Of a stretch of 64,000 bases of DNA, positions 48,099 through 57,887 are shown piece by piece. The translations under genes and the position numbers were made by a program. Within the stretch, counting starts at the first letter, position 1; every line of letters starts with the position of its first letter. The DNA is from Sulfitobacter guttiformis. Lineage in GTDB: Bacteria; Pseudomonadota; Alphaproteobacteria; Rhodobacterales; Rhodobacteraceae. The notes under the pieces were generated by a model that made no database searches, was not told where the DNA came from, and saw only the letters and a list, made by a program, of their open reading frames with translations. The DNA is taken from the NCBI RefSeq assembly GCF_003610455.1, contig NZ_RAQK01000001.1:186001-250000 (forward strand), read 5' to 3'.

Positions 48099-50029
48099 GC
48101 CTCAGGCTCCAGCCGCACCAAAGCCGCGCCCGCCTCGACCTGATCCCCTGCCTGCGCGAGCACCTCTGCCACCACGCCATCGCGCGCGGCCAGCAGGCTG
48201 TGCTCCATCTTCATCGCCTCCAACACAGCAAGACGGTCGCCCATCGTTACCACTTGACCGACGCTTGCAAAAACCTCACGCACCAGTCCGGGCATCGGCG
48301 CCTCAATCAGATTTCCGTCCCCCTGCGCGCCAGCCGCCTGTTGCAGCGGATCAATACGGGTGAAAATCAACCCGTAGCCGTCGAACACCGTGATCCTGTC
48401 GCCCGCAACGGAAACCCGCGCCGCAGGCTGCCCGCCAATCTGCCATCGACCACCCCTGCGCAGCGCCTCGACTGTTTCATCGCCGATGTGCCAGCGCTGT
48501 TGGTCTGGATCAATCACCTCAACCTTAAGCAATCCAGTCTCATCGCCCCAGCCCAGCATCACCTGCTGCACCAAGGGCTCCCAGAGGGTGAACCCAGCCA
48601 CAGGGCCAGTCTCAAGCAGGCCCATCGCAGCCATCCCCGCCAGCGCCACATGGCGCGTCGCGACCTGTGGTACTGCTGTCAGCGCATCGATGTCACGCGC
48701 GATCAGCCCTGTATCGACCTCACCGCGCCGAAAGCCGTCGTGACCGGCCAAAGCTCCCAGAAACGCGAGATTAGTCACTGTTCCCGCAACTTCAGTGCGC
48801 GCCAGCGCCTGCCTCAAACGCGCCAGAGCGACATCACGGGTGGGGCCATGCACAATGACCTTGGCGATCATCGGATCGTAAAACGGGCTGATTGTATCAC
48901 CACTACGCACGCCACTGTCCGCACGGCACGCCGGATCAAACACCAGATGCGTCAGTGTACCCGTCGCGGGCAAGAAACCCGCAGGCACATCCTCCGCATA
49001 AAGGCGCGCTTCGAAGGCATGGCCTGTAATGCTCAGCTCCTCTTGCCGCATGGGCAAATCCTCGCCCGCCGCCACACGCAACTGCCATTCCACAAGATCG
49101 ACGCCGGTGATCGCTTCGGTTACCGGATGCTCGACCTGAAGGCGTGTGTTCATCTCCATAAAGAAAAACCCGTCCGCCTTGAGCCCGCCGGAGCCGTCCA
49201 CGATGAATTCTACCGTGCCAGCACCCTTATAGCCGATCGCTTCTGCGGCACGCACGGCTGCTTGCCCCATTGCATCGCGCACATCCTGCGGCATGTCGGG
49301 CGCCGGCGCCTCCTCAATTACCTTCTGGTGGCGCCGCTGGAGTGAGCAGTCACGCTCGAACAAATGGACTGCTTGTTTGCCATCACCAAAGACCTGAACC
49401 TCAATGTGGCGCGGCTGGCTCACGAATTTTTCCACCAGCACATCCGAATTCCCGAATGCCGCCTTCGCCTCCGAGCGCGCACTGGCGAGCGCCGCCAAAA
49501 AGTCGCCTGCATCCTCGACCAGTCGCATCCCTTTGCCGCCGCCGCCTGCCACGGCTTTGATCATGACCGGATAGCCGATTTTGTCCGCCTCGCCCGCCAG
49601 CAAATCATCCCTTTGATCGGTGCCGTGATAGCCGGGCACAACGGGCACGCCCGCCTCGATCATCAGGCCCTTGGCCGCATCTTTGAGACCCATTGCGCGG
49701 ATCGCCGAGCCTGACGGTCCAATAAACACCAGCCCCGCCGCTTCGACGGCATCAACAAACGAAGGGTTCTCACTCAGAAAACCATAGCCGGGATGGATCG
49801 CCTGCGCGCCTGTATCGAGCGCTGCCTGAATGATCACATCACCGCGCAGATAGCTGTCGGCAGGCGCTGATCCACCGATATGCACCGCTGTATCCGCCAT
49901 CGCCACATGTTTAGCCGCCGCGTCCGCATCAGAATAGACCGCGACACAACGTACGCCCATCGCCTGCGCTGTTTCCATCACGCGACACGCAATCTCGCCC
50001 CGATTGGCGATCAGAATTGTATCAAACAT
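48095..50029 (-). CDS. liuD: Methylcrotonyl-CoA carboxylase, biotin-containing alpha subunit
   Basis: This subunit carboxylates biotin with bicarbonate and ATP. The 644-residue protein has ANRGEIACRV, ATP-grasp loop AVAGGGGKGMRLV, FFMEMNTRLQVEHPVTE, and the C-terminal biotin domain with EAMKMEHS (biotinylated Lys607). Pairing with the carboxyltransferase gene at 50456-52060 and the liu context identify it as the methylcrotonyl enzyme rather than the acetyl- or propionyl-CoA one. ATG 50029 overlaps the ASCH gene stop (TGATG). Confidence 0.94.
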   Translation of the reverse strand: MFDTILIANRGEIACRVMETAQAMGVRCVAVYSDADAAAKHVAMADTAVHIGGSAPADSYLRGDVIIQAALDTGAQAIHPGYGFLSENPSFVDAVEAAGLVFIGPSGSAIRAMGLKDAAKGLMIEAGVPVVPGYHGTDQRDDLLAGEADKIGYPVMIKAVAGGGGKGMRLVEDAGDFLAALASARSEAKAAFGNSDVLVEKFVSQPRHIEVQVFGDGKQAVHLFERDCSLQRRHQKVIEEAPAPDMPQDVRDAMGQAAVRAAEAIGYKGAGTVEFIVDGSGGLKADGFFFMEMNTRLQVEHPVTEAITGVDLVEWQLRVAAGEDLPMRQEELSITGHAFEARLYAEDVPAGFLPATGTLTHLVFDPACRADSGVRSGDTISPFYDPMIAKVIVHGPTRDVALARLRQALARTEVAGTVTNLAFLGALAGHDGFRRGEVDTGLIARDIDALTAVPQVATRHVALAGMAAMGLLETGPVAGFTLWEPLVQQVMLGWGDETGLLKVEVIDPDQQRWHIGDETVEALRRGGRWQIGGQPAARVSVAGDRITVFDGYGLIFTRIDPLQQAAGAQGDGNLIEAPMPGLVREVFASVGQVVTMGDRLAVLEAMKMEHSLLAARDGVVAEVLAQAGDQVEAGAALVRLEPEA

Positions 50030-50445
50030 CAGGCGTAATCCTCTATCAGTTTAAAGCGTTCGCACATCAGCTTCATGTCCGGCGAAAATTCACCTGCCCG
50101 CTGGAAATAGGCCTCGTAACTTGCGCGCCAGTGCTCCAGATCGCGGAACTCGCCCTGTGCAGCGACAAATTCGTGGTCCATATCCAGAAACCGGCGGGTG
50201 GTAACTTCCACCGTTTCAATCATGAGCGCCGGTGTCCCGTCCCAGTTGAGTGCCACGTCGCGCCGCCCGACCTCGGGCCACGCATCGCCGCCCTTGCCAT
50301 AGGCGGATGCCGCCTCGCAGGTCGCGGTCTTCGCGCCATTGCGTACCATCGCCAAAATCTCGGCGCACAGTTTTGGTCCGTCACCAAAACGGAATGTTTC
50401 CGCTTCGGGGTTGGCGTCGATAATCTCTTGCAGAGTCTTGGTCAC
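50029..50445 (-). CDS. ASCH domain protein between the two MCC subunits
   Basis: The 138-residue protein fits the ASCH domain, a beta-barrel related to PUA: it has FRFGDGPKLCAEILAMVRNGAKTAT, of which VRNGAKTATCE is typical, ALNWDGTPALMIETVEV, and a C-terminal RASYEAYFQR helix. ASCH domains bind RNA or modified nucleosides, and some hydrolyse N4-acetylcytidine. Sitting 10 bases after the beta subunit and overlapping the alpha subunit start, it is clearly part of the operon, but a link to leucine breakdown is unknown. Confidence 0.83.
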   Translation of the reverse strand: MTKTLQEIIDANPEAETFRFGDGPKLCAEILAMVRNGAKTATCEAASAYGKGGDAWPEVGRRDVALNWDGTPALMIETVEVTTRRFLDMDHEFVAAQGEFRDLEHWRASYEAYFQRAGEFSPDMKLMCERFKLIEDYA

Positions 50446-50455
50446 AGCTCTCTCC

Positions 50456-52060
50456 TCACATCCGGAACACGCCGAATTTCGTCGGCTCGATAGGTGAATT
50501 GAGGCTGGCAGACAGGCTTAAAAACAGCGTGTCGCGGGTCTTGCGCGGGTCGATAATTCCGTCATCCCAAAGCCGCGCTGATGCATAAAGCGGGTGCGAC
50601 TGCTCTTCGAACATATCTACCGTGGGCTTTTTGAAGGCCGCTTCATCCTCTGCGGACCACTCCCCGCCTGCGCGCTCGATGGCGTCACGTTTGACTGTGG
50701 CCAGAACCCCGGCAGCTTGGGCACCGCCCATGACGGAAATCCGGCTGTTGGGCCATGTCCACAAGAAGCGGGGCGAGTAGGCACGCCCCGCCATACCATA
50801 GTTACCGGCCCCGAAGGAGCCGCCCACCAGCATGGTAATTTTCGGCACGTTGGTACAGGCCACGGCAGTAACCATCTTGGCCCCGTGGCGTGCAATGCCC
50901 TCATTCTCGTATTTGCGGCCCACCATAAATCCGGTTATGTTCTGCAAGAAAACAAGCGGAATATTGCGCGCAGAACATAACTCTACGAAATGGGCACCCT
51001 TCTGGGCCGCTTCGGAAAATAGCACGCCATTATTGGCGACGATACCCACCGGACACCCCTTTACGTGGGCAAAGCCCGTCACAAGCGTTTCGCCAAAGCG
51101 CGGCTTGAACTCGTCAAAGCGGCTGCCATCCACCGTGCGTGCGATGACTTCGCGAATGTCATAGGGCGTGCGCAGATCACCGGGGACCACGCCGAGTATT
51201 TCCGCCGGATCATAGGCAGGCTCTTCGGGGCTTTCCCACTGCACGGTGCTCGGTTTTGCACGATTGAGATAGCTCACAGCCCGCCGCGCAAGCGCCAGCG
51301 CATGGGCATCATCCTCGGCCAGATAATCCGCCACACCCGACAGGCGCGTATGCACATCACCGCCGCCAAGGTCTTCAGCCGTGACCACTTCCCCCGTTGC
51401 GGCCTTCACCAATGGTGGCCCCGCCAGGAAGATCGTCCCTTGTTCTTTCACGATAATCGTCACATCGGACATCGCAGGCACATAGGCGCCACCCGCCGTG
51501 CACGACCCCATCACAACAGCGATCTGCGGGATACCCTTGGCACTCATCCGCGCCTGATTATAGAAAATCCGGCCAAAATGGTCGCGGTCGGGAAACACCT
51601 CATCCTGATTGGGCAGGTTCGCGCCGCCACTGTCGACCAGATAGATACACGGCAGGTTGTTCTCCTCCGCAATCTCTTGCGCGCGCAGATGCTTCTTCAC
51701 CGTCATCGGGTAATAGGTGCCGCCCTTCACGGTGGCATCATTACAGATAACCATCACCTCATGACCCTGCACCGTCCCCACACCCGCAATTACCCCCGCA
51801 CAAGGGGCCGCCCCACCATAAAGCCCATGCGCCGCAACCGCACCAATCTCCAGAAACGGACTGCCCGCATCCAGCAGGTTCGCCACTCGCTCGCGCGGCA
51901 GCATCTTGCCACGACTGATGTGGCGCTCGCGGGATTTGTCTCCGCCCCCGAGGGACGCCGCTTGCGCCGCCTCGCGGACTTGGGCCAGCGCTTCCAGATG
52001 GGCGGCGGTGTTCGCTTTGAACGCCTCTGATGACGGGAGTGCTTGGGAGGAAAGTTTCAT
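50456..52060 (-). CDS. liuB: Methylcrotonyl-CoA carboxylase, carboxyltransferase beta subunit
   Basis: This subunit transfers the carboxyl group from biotin to 3-methylcrotonyl-CoA. The 534-residue crotonase-like protein shows [53 protein letters not shown] and [20 protein letters not shown], the usual MCC beta signatures. ATG 52060 overlaps the stop of the zinc-ribbon gene by 4 bases. It is an acetyl-CoA carboxylase-type carboxyltransferase, and the combination with liuD is diagnostic. Confidence 0.95.
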   Translation of the reverse strand: MKLSSQALPSSEAFKANTAAHLEALAQVREAAQAASLGGGDKSRERHISRGKMLPRERVANLLDAGSPFLEIGAVAAHGLYGGAAPCAGVIAGVGTVQGHEVMVICNDATVKGGTYYPMTVKKHLRAQEIAEENNLPCIYLVDSGGANLPNQDEVFPDRDHFGRIFYNQARMSAKGIPQIAVVMGSCTAGGAYVPAMSDVTIIVKEQGTIFLAGPPLVKAATGEVVTAEDLGGGDVHTRLSGVADYLAEDDAHALALARRAVSYLNRAKPSTVQWESPEEPAYDPAEILGVVPGDLRTPYDIREVIARTVDGSRFDEFKPRFGETLVTGFAHVKGCPVGIVANNGVLFSEAAQKGAHFVELCSARNIPLVFLQNITGFMVGRKYENEGIARHGAKMVTAVACTNVPKITMLVGGSFGAGNYGMAGRAYSPRFLWTWPNSRISVMGGAQAAGVLATVKRDAIERAGGEWSAEDEAAFKKPTVDMFEEQSHPLYASARLWDDGIIDPRKTRDTLFLSLSASLNSPIEPTKFGVFRM

Positions 52061-52485
52061 TCAAGAACCTCAATTTTAAGTACGCGTTGGGCAGCAGTTG
52101 TAATCGAAAAGACGAATAAGAGTATTGTCAGGATAAATCCCAGACCGTTAGCCTCATGGGTTCCTCGATGTTCTCGGTAGATGTTCGTCAACTCATACCG
52201 CGCGAACACTTCGGCACCCAAAGCCGCGCTCAGGATGAAAACCGGTACGAGGACTAACCAGAATTTTGTGTAAAGACGCCTTTTCGAAAGGCGCAATTTC
52301 GCAGAACAGGTCCCACATTCGACCCAAGAAAGCTTAGCTCCTTTGCCAAGACCCGTTTTGGCCAACAGGTTCATCGACACAGGGCCATTACAAACCAGGC
52401 ATGGTCTTTTGAATATGCGAGACGTTAGCGAGGCAAATTTTGTCACAAGCCTGTCACTACCGCTGTGACGATGCCGAGTATTCAC
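52057..52485 (-). CDS. Zinc-ribbon, two-helix membrane protein in the liu operon
   Basis: This 142-residue protein has an N-terminal zinc-ribbon-like pair of motifs (CLVCNGP and ECGTCSA, C-x2-C each, 26 residues apart) and two membrane segments ([20 protein letters not shown] and [19 protein letters not shown]). GTG 52485 is chosen because GGAGGG lies 6 bases upstream; it overlaps the acyl-CoA synthetase stop by 3 bases, and the gene overlaps the liuB start by 4 bases (ATGA). Coupling at both ends argues that it is real. I know of no such protein in liu operons; its role is unknown. Confidence 0.72.
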   Translation of the reverse strand: MNTRHRHSGSDRLVTKFASLTSRIFKRPCLVCNGPVSMNLLAKTGLGKGAKLSWVECGTCSAKLRLSKRRLYTKFWLVLVPVFILSAALGAEVFARYELTNIYREHRGTHEANGLGFILTILLFVFSITTAAQRVLKIEVLE

Positions 52486-54002
52486 ACGCAACCCTCCGCC
52501 ACTGCCCGCGCTTTCAATTCCCGGCGGATCACTTTGCCCGTTACCGTCATCGGCAGCGCGTCTAAAAACTCTATTTCTCTTGGATATGAATAGTTTGCCA
52601 GACGTTCCTTAACCCATGCCTGAAGCTCGAAGGCGCCCACTTGCGCCCCCTCTTTTACGACGACATATGCCTTCACAATTTCAGTGCGCAGTGCATCGGG
52701 CTTACCCACAACCCCTACAGTCGCCACCGCTGGATGGGTCAGCAAACAATCCTCGATCTCCGCAGGTCCGATGCGGTAGCCGCTGGAAGTAATAACATCA
52801 TCCTCGCGTCCGACGAAGCGTAGGAAATCGCCTTCCCAGATCCCACGGTCTCCCGTCAGCATCCATTCACCGCGATACTTCGCTGCCGTCTCCTCCGGGC
52901 GCTGCCAATAGCCAAGCATCATGGAGGCCGCACCGCGCTTCACAGCCACATCGCCCTCGCCGTCTGCGGGCATATCTCCGTCCAAGATGGCAATCTCGAA
53001 CCCGTCCACCGCTTTGCCGATGCACCCCGCACGCGCCTCAAACCGCGCCCCGCAACTGCTCGCCACCATGTTGCATTCCGTCTGGCCGTAGAACTCGTTA
53101 ATTCCCGCGCCCAGCGCCTCGTGCCCCCATGCAAGCATCTGCGCGCCCAGCGGCTCGCCCCCGCTTGCCACCGAGCGCAACCCAGTGATACGTGAATCCG
53201 CTGCTTTGAGCATACGCAGCGCTGTTGGCGGGAAAAACACATTGCGCACACCACCTTGACCAATGATGCGGCGACATTCATCAACATCGAATTTTGCCAT
53301 CCGCGCCGCCACCACAGGCACGCCAAGCGCCAGCGCGGGCATAGCCACATCGAACAATCCACCGATCCACGCCCAATCCGCCGGTGTCCAAATGCAATCG
53401 CCCGCCTGCCCCAGATCATCATGGCTCGTCACCACACCAGGCAAATGGCCGGTCAGGACGCGGTGACCGTGCAACGCCCCCTTCGGCGTGCCTGTGGTGC
53501 CGGAGGTATAGATCAGAACGGCCGGATCATCGGGGCCGGTATCGGCATAGCCTAAGGGAGCACCATCAATCCCGAATTGATCGGCCAGCACCGGCGTTGC
53601 GAGATCCGCGAGGAGGACAGCACCTTCTGCATCTGTCAGCACAAGCGCTGTACCACTGTCCACTATGCGAGACGCCAGCGCATCATTTTTGAACAGTTTG
53701 AACAAGGGTACTGAAATCGCACCGATTTTCCAAATCGCAAGGTGTGACGCAAGGCACCATGGCGACTGGCTTAACAGGACGCCGACACGGCCCCCTGCAT
53801 CTACTTGCTGCATTAGAGCGCGCGCCAGCTTGTCGACCATCGTCTCCAACTGTGCAAACGTCACATCAACCCGCGCATCCCCGGTGAGGTCAATCACGGC
53901 AACAGCATCAGGTGCCCCGCCCAAACACTGCCGCGCCATATTAAGGCGTGCCGGAATATCCCAGCGCCCCTCTGCGTCAAGGCCCGGCAGGTGGTGTGTC
54001 AC
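52482..54002 (-). CDS. AMP-dependent acyl-CoA synthetase
   Basis: The 506-residue enzyme has the adenylation motif IYTSGTTGTPKGALHGH, EFYGQTECNMV, TGDRGIWEGDFLRFVGREDDVI and the C-terminal lysine motif PMTVTGKVIRREL. Within the liu operon it may activate isovalerate or recapture acetoacetate released by HMG-CoA lyase; sequence alone cannot decide. It starts 22 bases after the ivd stop. Length and motifs are those of medium-chain or acetyl-CoA synthetase-like proteins. Confidence 0.9.
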   Translation of the reverse strand: MTHHLPGLDAEGRWDIPARLNMARQCLGGAPDAVAVIDLTGDARVDVTFAQLETMVDKLARALMQQVDAGGRVGVLLSQSPWCLASHLAIWKIGAISVPLFKLFKNDALASRIVDSGTALVLTDAEGAVLLADLATPVLADQFGIDGAPLGYADTGPDDPAVLIYTSGTTGTPKGALHGHRVLTGHLPGVVTSHDDLGQAGDCIWTPADWAWIGGLFDVAMPALALGVPVVAARMAKFDVDECRRIIGQGGVRNVFFPPTALRMLKAADSRITGLRSVASGGEPLGAQMLAWGHEALGAGINEFYGQTECNMVASSCGARFEARAGCIGKAVDGFEIAILDGDMPADGEGDVAVKRGAASMMLGYWQRPEETAAKYRGEWMLTGDRGIWEGDFLRFVGREDDVITSSGYRIGPAEIEDCLLTHPAVATVGVVGKPDALRTEIVKAYVVVKEGAQVGAFELQAWVKERLANYSYPREIEFLDALPMTVTGKVIRRELKARAVAEGCV

Positions 54003-54024
54003 AACCTGTCCACCTGCGCCTGTG

Positions 54025-55188
54025 TCACGCCATGGCCGCCATCATCTCGCGCCCGACCAGCATACGGCGAATCTCGGAAGTGCCTGCGCCAATCTCCATC
54101 AGCTTGGCATCGCGGAAAATACGTGCAACGGGGCTGTCGGACATATAGCCTGCGCCGCCCATGGCCTGCACAGCCTGATGCGCCTGCACCATCGCCTGCT
54201 CGGAGGCATACAAACAGCACGCCGCCGCATCCGCACGGGTCACATCCCCACGGTCGCACGCCTTCGCAACCTCGTAGACATAGGCGCGGGCAGAGTTCAT
54301 CGCGGTGTACATGTCTGCCATTTTACCCTGCATCAGCTGGAAGTTTCCAACCGGTTGGCCAAACTGCTTGCGCTCGGCCATATAGGGCATGATTTCATCC
54401 AGACAGGCGGCCATAAGGCCAAGGCCGATCCCCGCCAGAACCACGCGCTCGTAGTCAAGGCCGGACATAAGCACCGCAACCCCGCGCCCTTCCTCACCCA
54501 GCACATTCTCGAACGGCACTTCACAATCGTCAAAAATCAGCTCGGCGGTATTCGATCCGCGCATGCCCAGCTTGTCGAAATGTGGTGAGGTGGTGAAACC
54601 CTTCATGGATTTCTCGATCAGGAAGGCAGTGATCCCCTTGGATCCTGCATCCTTGTCCGTTTTGGCGTAAACCACCAGCGTTTCGGCGTCACAGCCGTTG
54701 GTGATCCAGTATTTGTTGCCGTTCAACCGGTAGTGATCATTGCGCTTCTCTGCGCCCAATTTCATGGAAACGACGTCAGACCCTGCCGAGGTCTCCGACA
54801 TTGCCAGTGCGCCGACATGCTCGCCAGAGCACAGCGATGGCAGATATTTTGCCCGCTGCGCGTCTGTACCATTCAGGCTGATCTGGTTGACACACAAATT
54901 TGAATGCGCCCCGTAAGAAAGCGAAACCGACGCACTCGCCCGCGCGATTTCTTCTACCGCGACAGTATGCGCGAGGTAGCCCATACCGGTGCCACCCCAT
55001 TGCTCGTCGACGGTAATGCCCAGCAGGCCAAGTTCACCCATCTCACGCCACAGCGGAGCAGGAAACAGATTTGCAGCGTCAATATCCTTGGCCATCGGGC
55101 GAACACGCTCTTGCGCCCAGCGGTGGGCCATCTCGCGCAGAGCGCCGACGTCGTCCCCCAGATCAAACTTCATTGTGGCGTTGAACAT
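54025..55188 (-). CDS. liuA: Isovaleryl-CoA dehydrogenase
   Basis: The FAD enzyme oxidises isovaleryl-CoA to 3-methylcrotonyl-CoA and passes electrons to ETF. The 387-residue protein has [50 protein letters not shown] (with the catalytic Glu typical of IVD in this helix) and [23 protein letters not shown] 55188 is chosen for its AGGAG site; an in-frame ATG at 55251 has no site. It is the first gene of the liu operon. A palindrome lies 28 bases upstream. Confidence 0.95.
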   Translation of the reverse strand: MFNATMKFDLGDDVGALREMAHRWAQERVRPMAKDIDAANLFPAPLWREMGELGLLGITVDEQWGGTGMGYLAHTVAVEEIARASASVSLSYGAHSNLCVNQISLNGTDAQRAKYLPSLCSGEHVGALAMSETSAGSDVVSMKLGAEKRNDHYRLNGNKYWITNGCDAETLVVYAKTDKDAGSKGITAFLIEKSMKGFTTSPHFDKLGMRGSNTAELIFDDCEVPFENVLGEEGRGVAVLMSGLDYERVVLAGIGLGLMAACLDEIMPYMAERKQFGQPVGNFQLMQGKMADMYTAMNSARAYVYEVAKACDRGDVTRADAAACCLYASEQAMVQAHQAVQAMGGAGYMSDSPVARIFRDAKLMEIGAGTSEIRRMLVGREMMAAMA

Positions 55189-55215
55189 GGAATATCTCCT
55201 TGGCTGCGAATTTAT

Positions 55216-55229
55216 TGAACGCTTGTTCA
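55216..55229. promoter_or_regulatory. Palindrome in the liuA promoter region, possible repressor operator
   Basis: TGAAC-GCTT-GTTCA is a perfect 5-4-5 inverted repeat in the 134-base region between divergent liuA and the PPOX-like gene. It lies just downstream of a possible minus-strand -35 (TTGACG at about 55252-55257) and near the expected start of liuA transcription, a usual place for a TetR-type operator. Confidence 0.45.
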
Positions 55230-55322
55230 TTACTGGCAGATTGCCCCCCATGCGTCAAGCGCTGGAACCAATCACTCGGCAAGCATGTTTATACTTCAAC
55301 AGCGACAATTTTGGAGAAAATT

Positions 55323-55802
55323 ATGTCCACCGATCTTAAAGAAGAATTCTGGGACCGCCTTGAAGATACACGCGCAGGGATGTTGTCGGCGGATGGTGCA
55401 CCGTCCGTCCCGATGAGCCATTATTCCGACGATGATGGCGGGATGATCTGGTTCATCACCGCGAAGGGCACAGAACTCGCCAAATCCGCAGCGACGCCAG
55501 TAAAGTCACAGTATATCGTATGCAGCAAAGACGAAAGTTTGTATGCCCGCATTGATGGCACGCTTGAGGCGGTAACGGACCCTGCAACCCTTGATGAAAT
55601 CTGGAACGGGATCGCGTCGTCATGGTTTGAAGGTGGCAAGGATGATCCAGATGTCCAACTTCTGCGCTTTGCCCCGAGTGAGGCGGAGGTTTGGGCGACG
55701 GGCGGCGGCCTGAACTTCATGTATGAGATCGCGAAGTCCAAGGTAACCGGAGAAAAACCTGATTTAGGGATGCACGGCACACTGAAGCTGTCAGCAGCCT
55801 AG
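55323..55802 (+). CDS. Pyridoxamine 5'-phosphate oxidase-like, general stress protein 26 type
   Basis: The 159-residue protein has the split-barrel flavin-binding pattern of general stress protein 26 (Pyrid_ox_like): TRAGMLSADGAPSVPMSHYS, GGMIWFITAKGTELAKSA, YARIDGTLEAV, and LLRFAPSEAEVWATGGG. Such proteins bind FMN, FAD or heme, and their substrates are mostly unknown. GGAG lies 6 bases before ATG 55323. It is divergent from liuA and ends in a shared terminator with the aminotransferase gene. Confidence 0.88.
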   Translation: MSTDLKEEFWDRLEDTRAGMLSADGAPSVPMSHYSDDDGGMIWFITAKGTELAKSAATPVKSQYIVCSKDESLYARIDGTLEAVTDPATLDEIWNGIASSWFEGGKDDPDVQLLRFAPSEAEVWATGGGLNFMYEIAKSKVTGEKPDLGMHGTLKLSAA

Positions 55803-55835
55803 CTCCCTAAGCTCTAGACGACATCACTTAGCCAG

Positions 55836-55879
55836 GCGCGGTGCAGAGCAAAAGTCGCTTTGCACCGCGCTTCACTTTT
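55836..55879. terminator. Intrinsic terminator between convergent genes
   Basis: A 10-bp perfect stem (GCGCGGTGCA at 55836-55845, TGCACCGCGC at 55861-55870) is followed by TTCACTTTTC, which overlaps the last codons of the minus-strand aminotransferase. It sits between the PPOX-like gene (plus) and the DegT gene (minus). Confidence 0.7.
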
Positions 55880-57068
55880 CTGCCTGAAACACCTTGCCAA
55901 CTTCTTCGCGGATGATCCGCGCAATCACGGAACAATCGTTCAGGCTGAAGGTCAGCGGCACACGCATATCGATGATACCTGCCAATACCGCATCACTGTC
56001 GGGCATGGCTGGCGCATCGACATATCGCCAACTGTCATAGCGGCTGGTGAAGCCGACCGGCTCTGCATTTCCAAACCATTTCAGCTCTACTCCGCGTGTC
56101 TTGCACTGTTCCTGTAGCGACAACACCGCCGTATCCTTCCAGCCGTCTAATAGAAACTGTATGGAGGAGCCTACGATTTTCTCTTGTGGCGCGCGTTCTA
56201 TCACAGTGAGGCCTGGGGTCCCTCTCAGGCCATGCTCCAAAGCGTAATACCGCTCATTCCAGCGCGCGCATTGCGTGGCAAGATCAGCCAACTGCGGCCG
56301 CAAGATCGCAGCGCGCAGATTATCCATTCGCCCCGAGATATTTGGCGTCTCGTATTTTATCTGCTCAAACGCTTCTTTTGGCGGACCGGCAAGGTGGGAG
56401 GTATAGAGCATGTAACTTCCCGAATACATAATCGCGCGAGCCGCTATCTGCGGGTCATCCGTGACAAATAATCCGCCCTCGCCAGAATTGACGTGCTTGT
56501 AGGTCTGGCAAGAATAGCAGCCAACGGTGCCCCATGTACCTGAAGCCTTATCGTTCCACGCGGCCCCCATTGTGTGAGCGCAATCCTCGATTACGGTAAT
56601 GCCTGCAGCGTCACAGATCACCATCAGACGCTCCATATCGCAGATGTGCCCGCGCATATGGCTCAGCAACAGGACGTCCGCTTGATCTGCTTTGGCGGCC
56701 AGATCATCCAGATCAATTACCAGCGCGGGCGTAACCCCGACAAACACCGGAACAGCACCCACGGCGGCGATTGCCCCTGGTACGGGTGCGAGTGTGAAGG
56801 CATTGGTCAGTACGCGGTCCCCCGCCCTGACGCCAACCGCCCGCAGTGCGGTCGTCATAGCGTACCCGCCCGAAGCCACGGCAAGGCAGTATTTTGCGCC
56901 CACAGAGGCGGCAAATTCCTGCTCCAGCAGGACAGTCTGTGCAGTCTCGCCTGCCACCGTATTATAGCGATGCAACCGCCCGCTGCGCATGACCTCTACC
57001 GCAGCCTCTATCCCCGCCTCGGGGATTGGTTCTTGCTGCGTGAAGCTACCGGTAAACACATCACTCAT
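55872..57068 (-). CDS. DegT/DnrJ/EryC1/StrS family aminotransferase
   Basis: The 398-residue PLP protein has VIEDCAHTMGAAW (PLP-binding Asp region) and SCQTYKHVNSGEGGLFVT, where the Lys in TYKH is the expected Schiff-base residue. The family transaminates keto-sugars for surface polysaccharides or antibiotics, or acts in other pathways such as AHBA synthesis. No sugar-nucleotide genes surround it, so the substrate is open. Residues 1-25 (TGSFTQQEPIP) are typical of the family start. It follows gph by 3 bases and is probably co-transcribed with it. Confidence 0.9.
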   Translation of the reverse strand: MSDVFTGSFTQQEPIPEAGIEAAVEVMRSGRLHRYNTVAGETAQTVLLEQEFAASVGAKYCLAVASGGYAMTTALRAVGVRAGDRVLTNAFTLAPVPGAIAAVGAVPVFVGVTPALVIDLDDLAAKADQADVLLLSHMRGHICDMERLMVICDAAGITVIEDCAHTMGAAWNDKASGTWGTVGCYSCQTYKHVNSGEGGLFVTDDPQIAARAIMYSGSYMLYTSHLAGPPKEAFEQIKYETPNISGRMDNLRAAILRPQLADLATQCARWNERYYALEHGLRGTPGLTVIERAPQEKIVGSSIQFLLDGWKDTAVLSLQEQCKTRGVELKWFGNAEPVGFTSRYDSWRYVDAPAMPDSDAVLAGIIDMRVPLTFSLNDCSVIARIIREEVGKVFQAEK

Positions 57069-57071
57069 TGC

Positions 57072-57743
57072 TCAGACCTTTCCCAATAGGCGCTCCACCA
57101 GATCGGGAAGATCACTGTAGCGCTCCAACAGTGCCTCGGGCACTAGCGCAGACATATCCCCCCCCGCAGGGCCGAACGTCACCAGAACCGACGGCACGCC
57201 TGCCGCTTTTGACGTATCGCGGTCCGTGACCGTATCACCAACCAGCAAGCATTGCACCGGATCTCCGCCAGCACGCCGCACCGTCTCGAACAGATGCTCC
57301 GGATCAGGCTTGCGCACAGCGAGCGTGTCGGCACCCAGCATCGCGGCGAATGTATCGAGGATGCCCAGCCGCGTCAGGAGTTGCCGTGCCAGCCCTTCGG
57401 GCTTGTTGGTGCAAACTGCTACGATATATCCGCGCGCCTTGAGCTCCGCGACAGCATCCATGGCGCCATCGTAAAGCCGTGTATGTGTGTCGATGTCGCG
57501 GGCGTAATGATAGAGTAGTGCATCATAGTATTCGTCGATCAGCGGATCATCGACGGTTTTGCCCATCCGCTCCATTCCCAGCCGCAGCATCGCGCGCCCC
57601 CCTCGCAGCGCTGTGGCCGCATCTCCGACAGGATCCAATAGATCACCCGCCCCCATATCACGGAAACAAGCATTGGCCGCCGCGATCAAATCACCGCTGG
57701 TATCGGCCAATGTGCCATCCAGATCAAATACTACTGTCTTCAT
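57072..57743 (-). CDS. gph: Phosphoglycolate phosphatase, HAD family
   Basis: The 223-residue HAD hydrolase has motif I VVFDLDGTLADTSGDL, motif II TNKPEG, and motif IV LLVGDTVTDRDTSKAAG. LRGGRAMLRLG in the cap domain and overall length fit Gph-like proteins, which remove phosphate from 2-phosphoglycolate from DNA repair or photorespiration-like leakage. Other small phosphomonoesters are possible. ATG 57743 has GGGGAATAAG upstream; ATG 57761 is an alternative. Confidence 0.88.
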   Translation of the reverse strand: MKTVVFDLDGTLADTSGDLIAAANACFRDMGAGDLLDPVGDAATALRGGRAMLRLGMERMGKTVDDPLIDEYYDALLYHYARDIDTHTRLYDGAMDAVAELKARGYIVAVCTNKPEGLARQLLTRLGILDTFAAMLGADTLAVRKPDPEHLFETVRRAGGDPVQCLLVGDTVTDRDTSKAAGVPSVLVTFGPAGGDMSALVPEALLERYSDLPDLVERLLGKV

Positions 57744-57887
57744 CTTATTCCCCGAAACCATGTTGCAATCGGCGTAACGACGACCTTTGAGTGTTGCAAG
57801 CCGCAACCTTCCGTGATCCTGCCCCACCTTGCGCGGAGCCTGCCATAGGTTAAACAGGAAAAAACAAAAGAGCAGAACGGACAGCAC

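Noticed and set aside
48200..49345. Plus-strand 381-codon open frame inside liuD
   Set aside because: His/Arg-rich shadow of a high-GC gene; no ribosome binding site or recognisable domain.
51065..52030. Plus-strand 321-codon open frame inside liuB
   Set aside because: Antisense shadow with Arg/His-rich composition; the carboxyltransferase on the minus strand explains the sequence.
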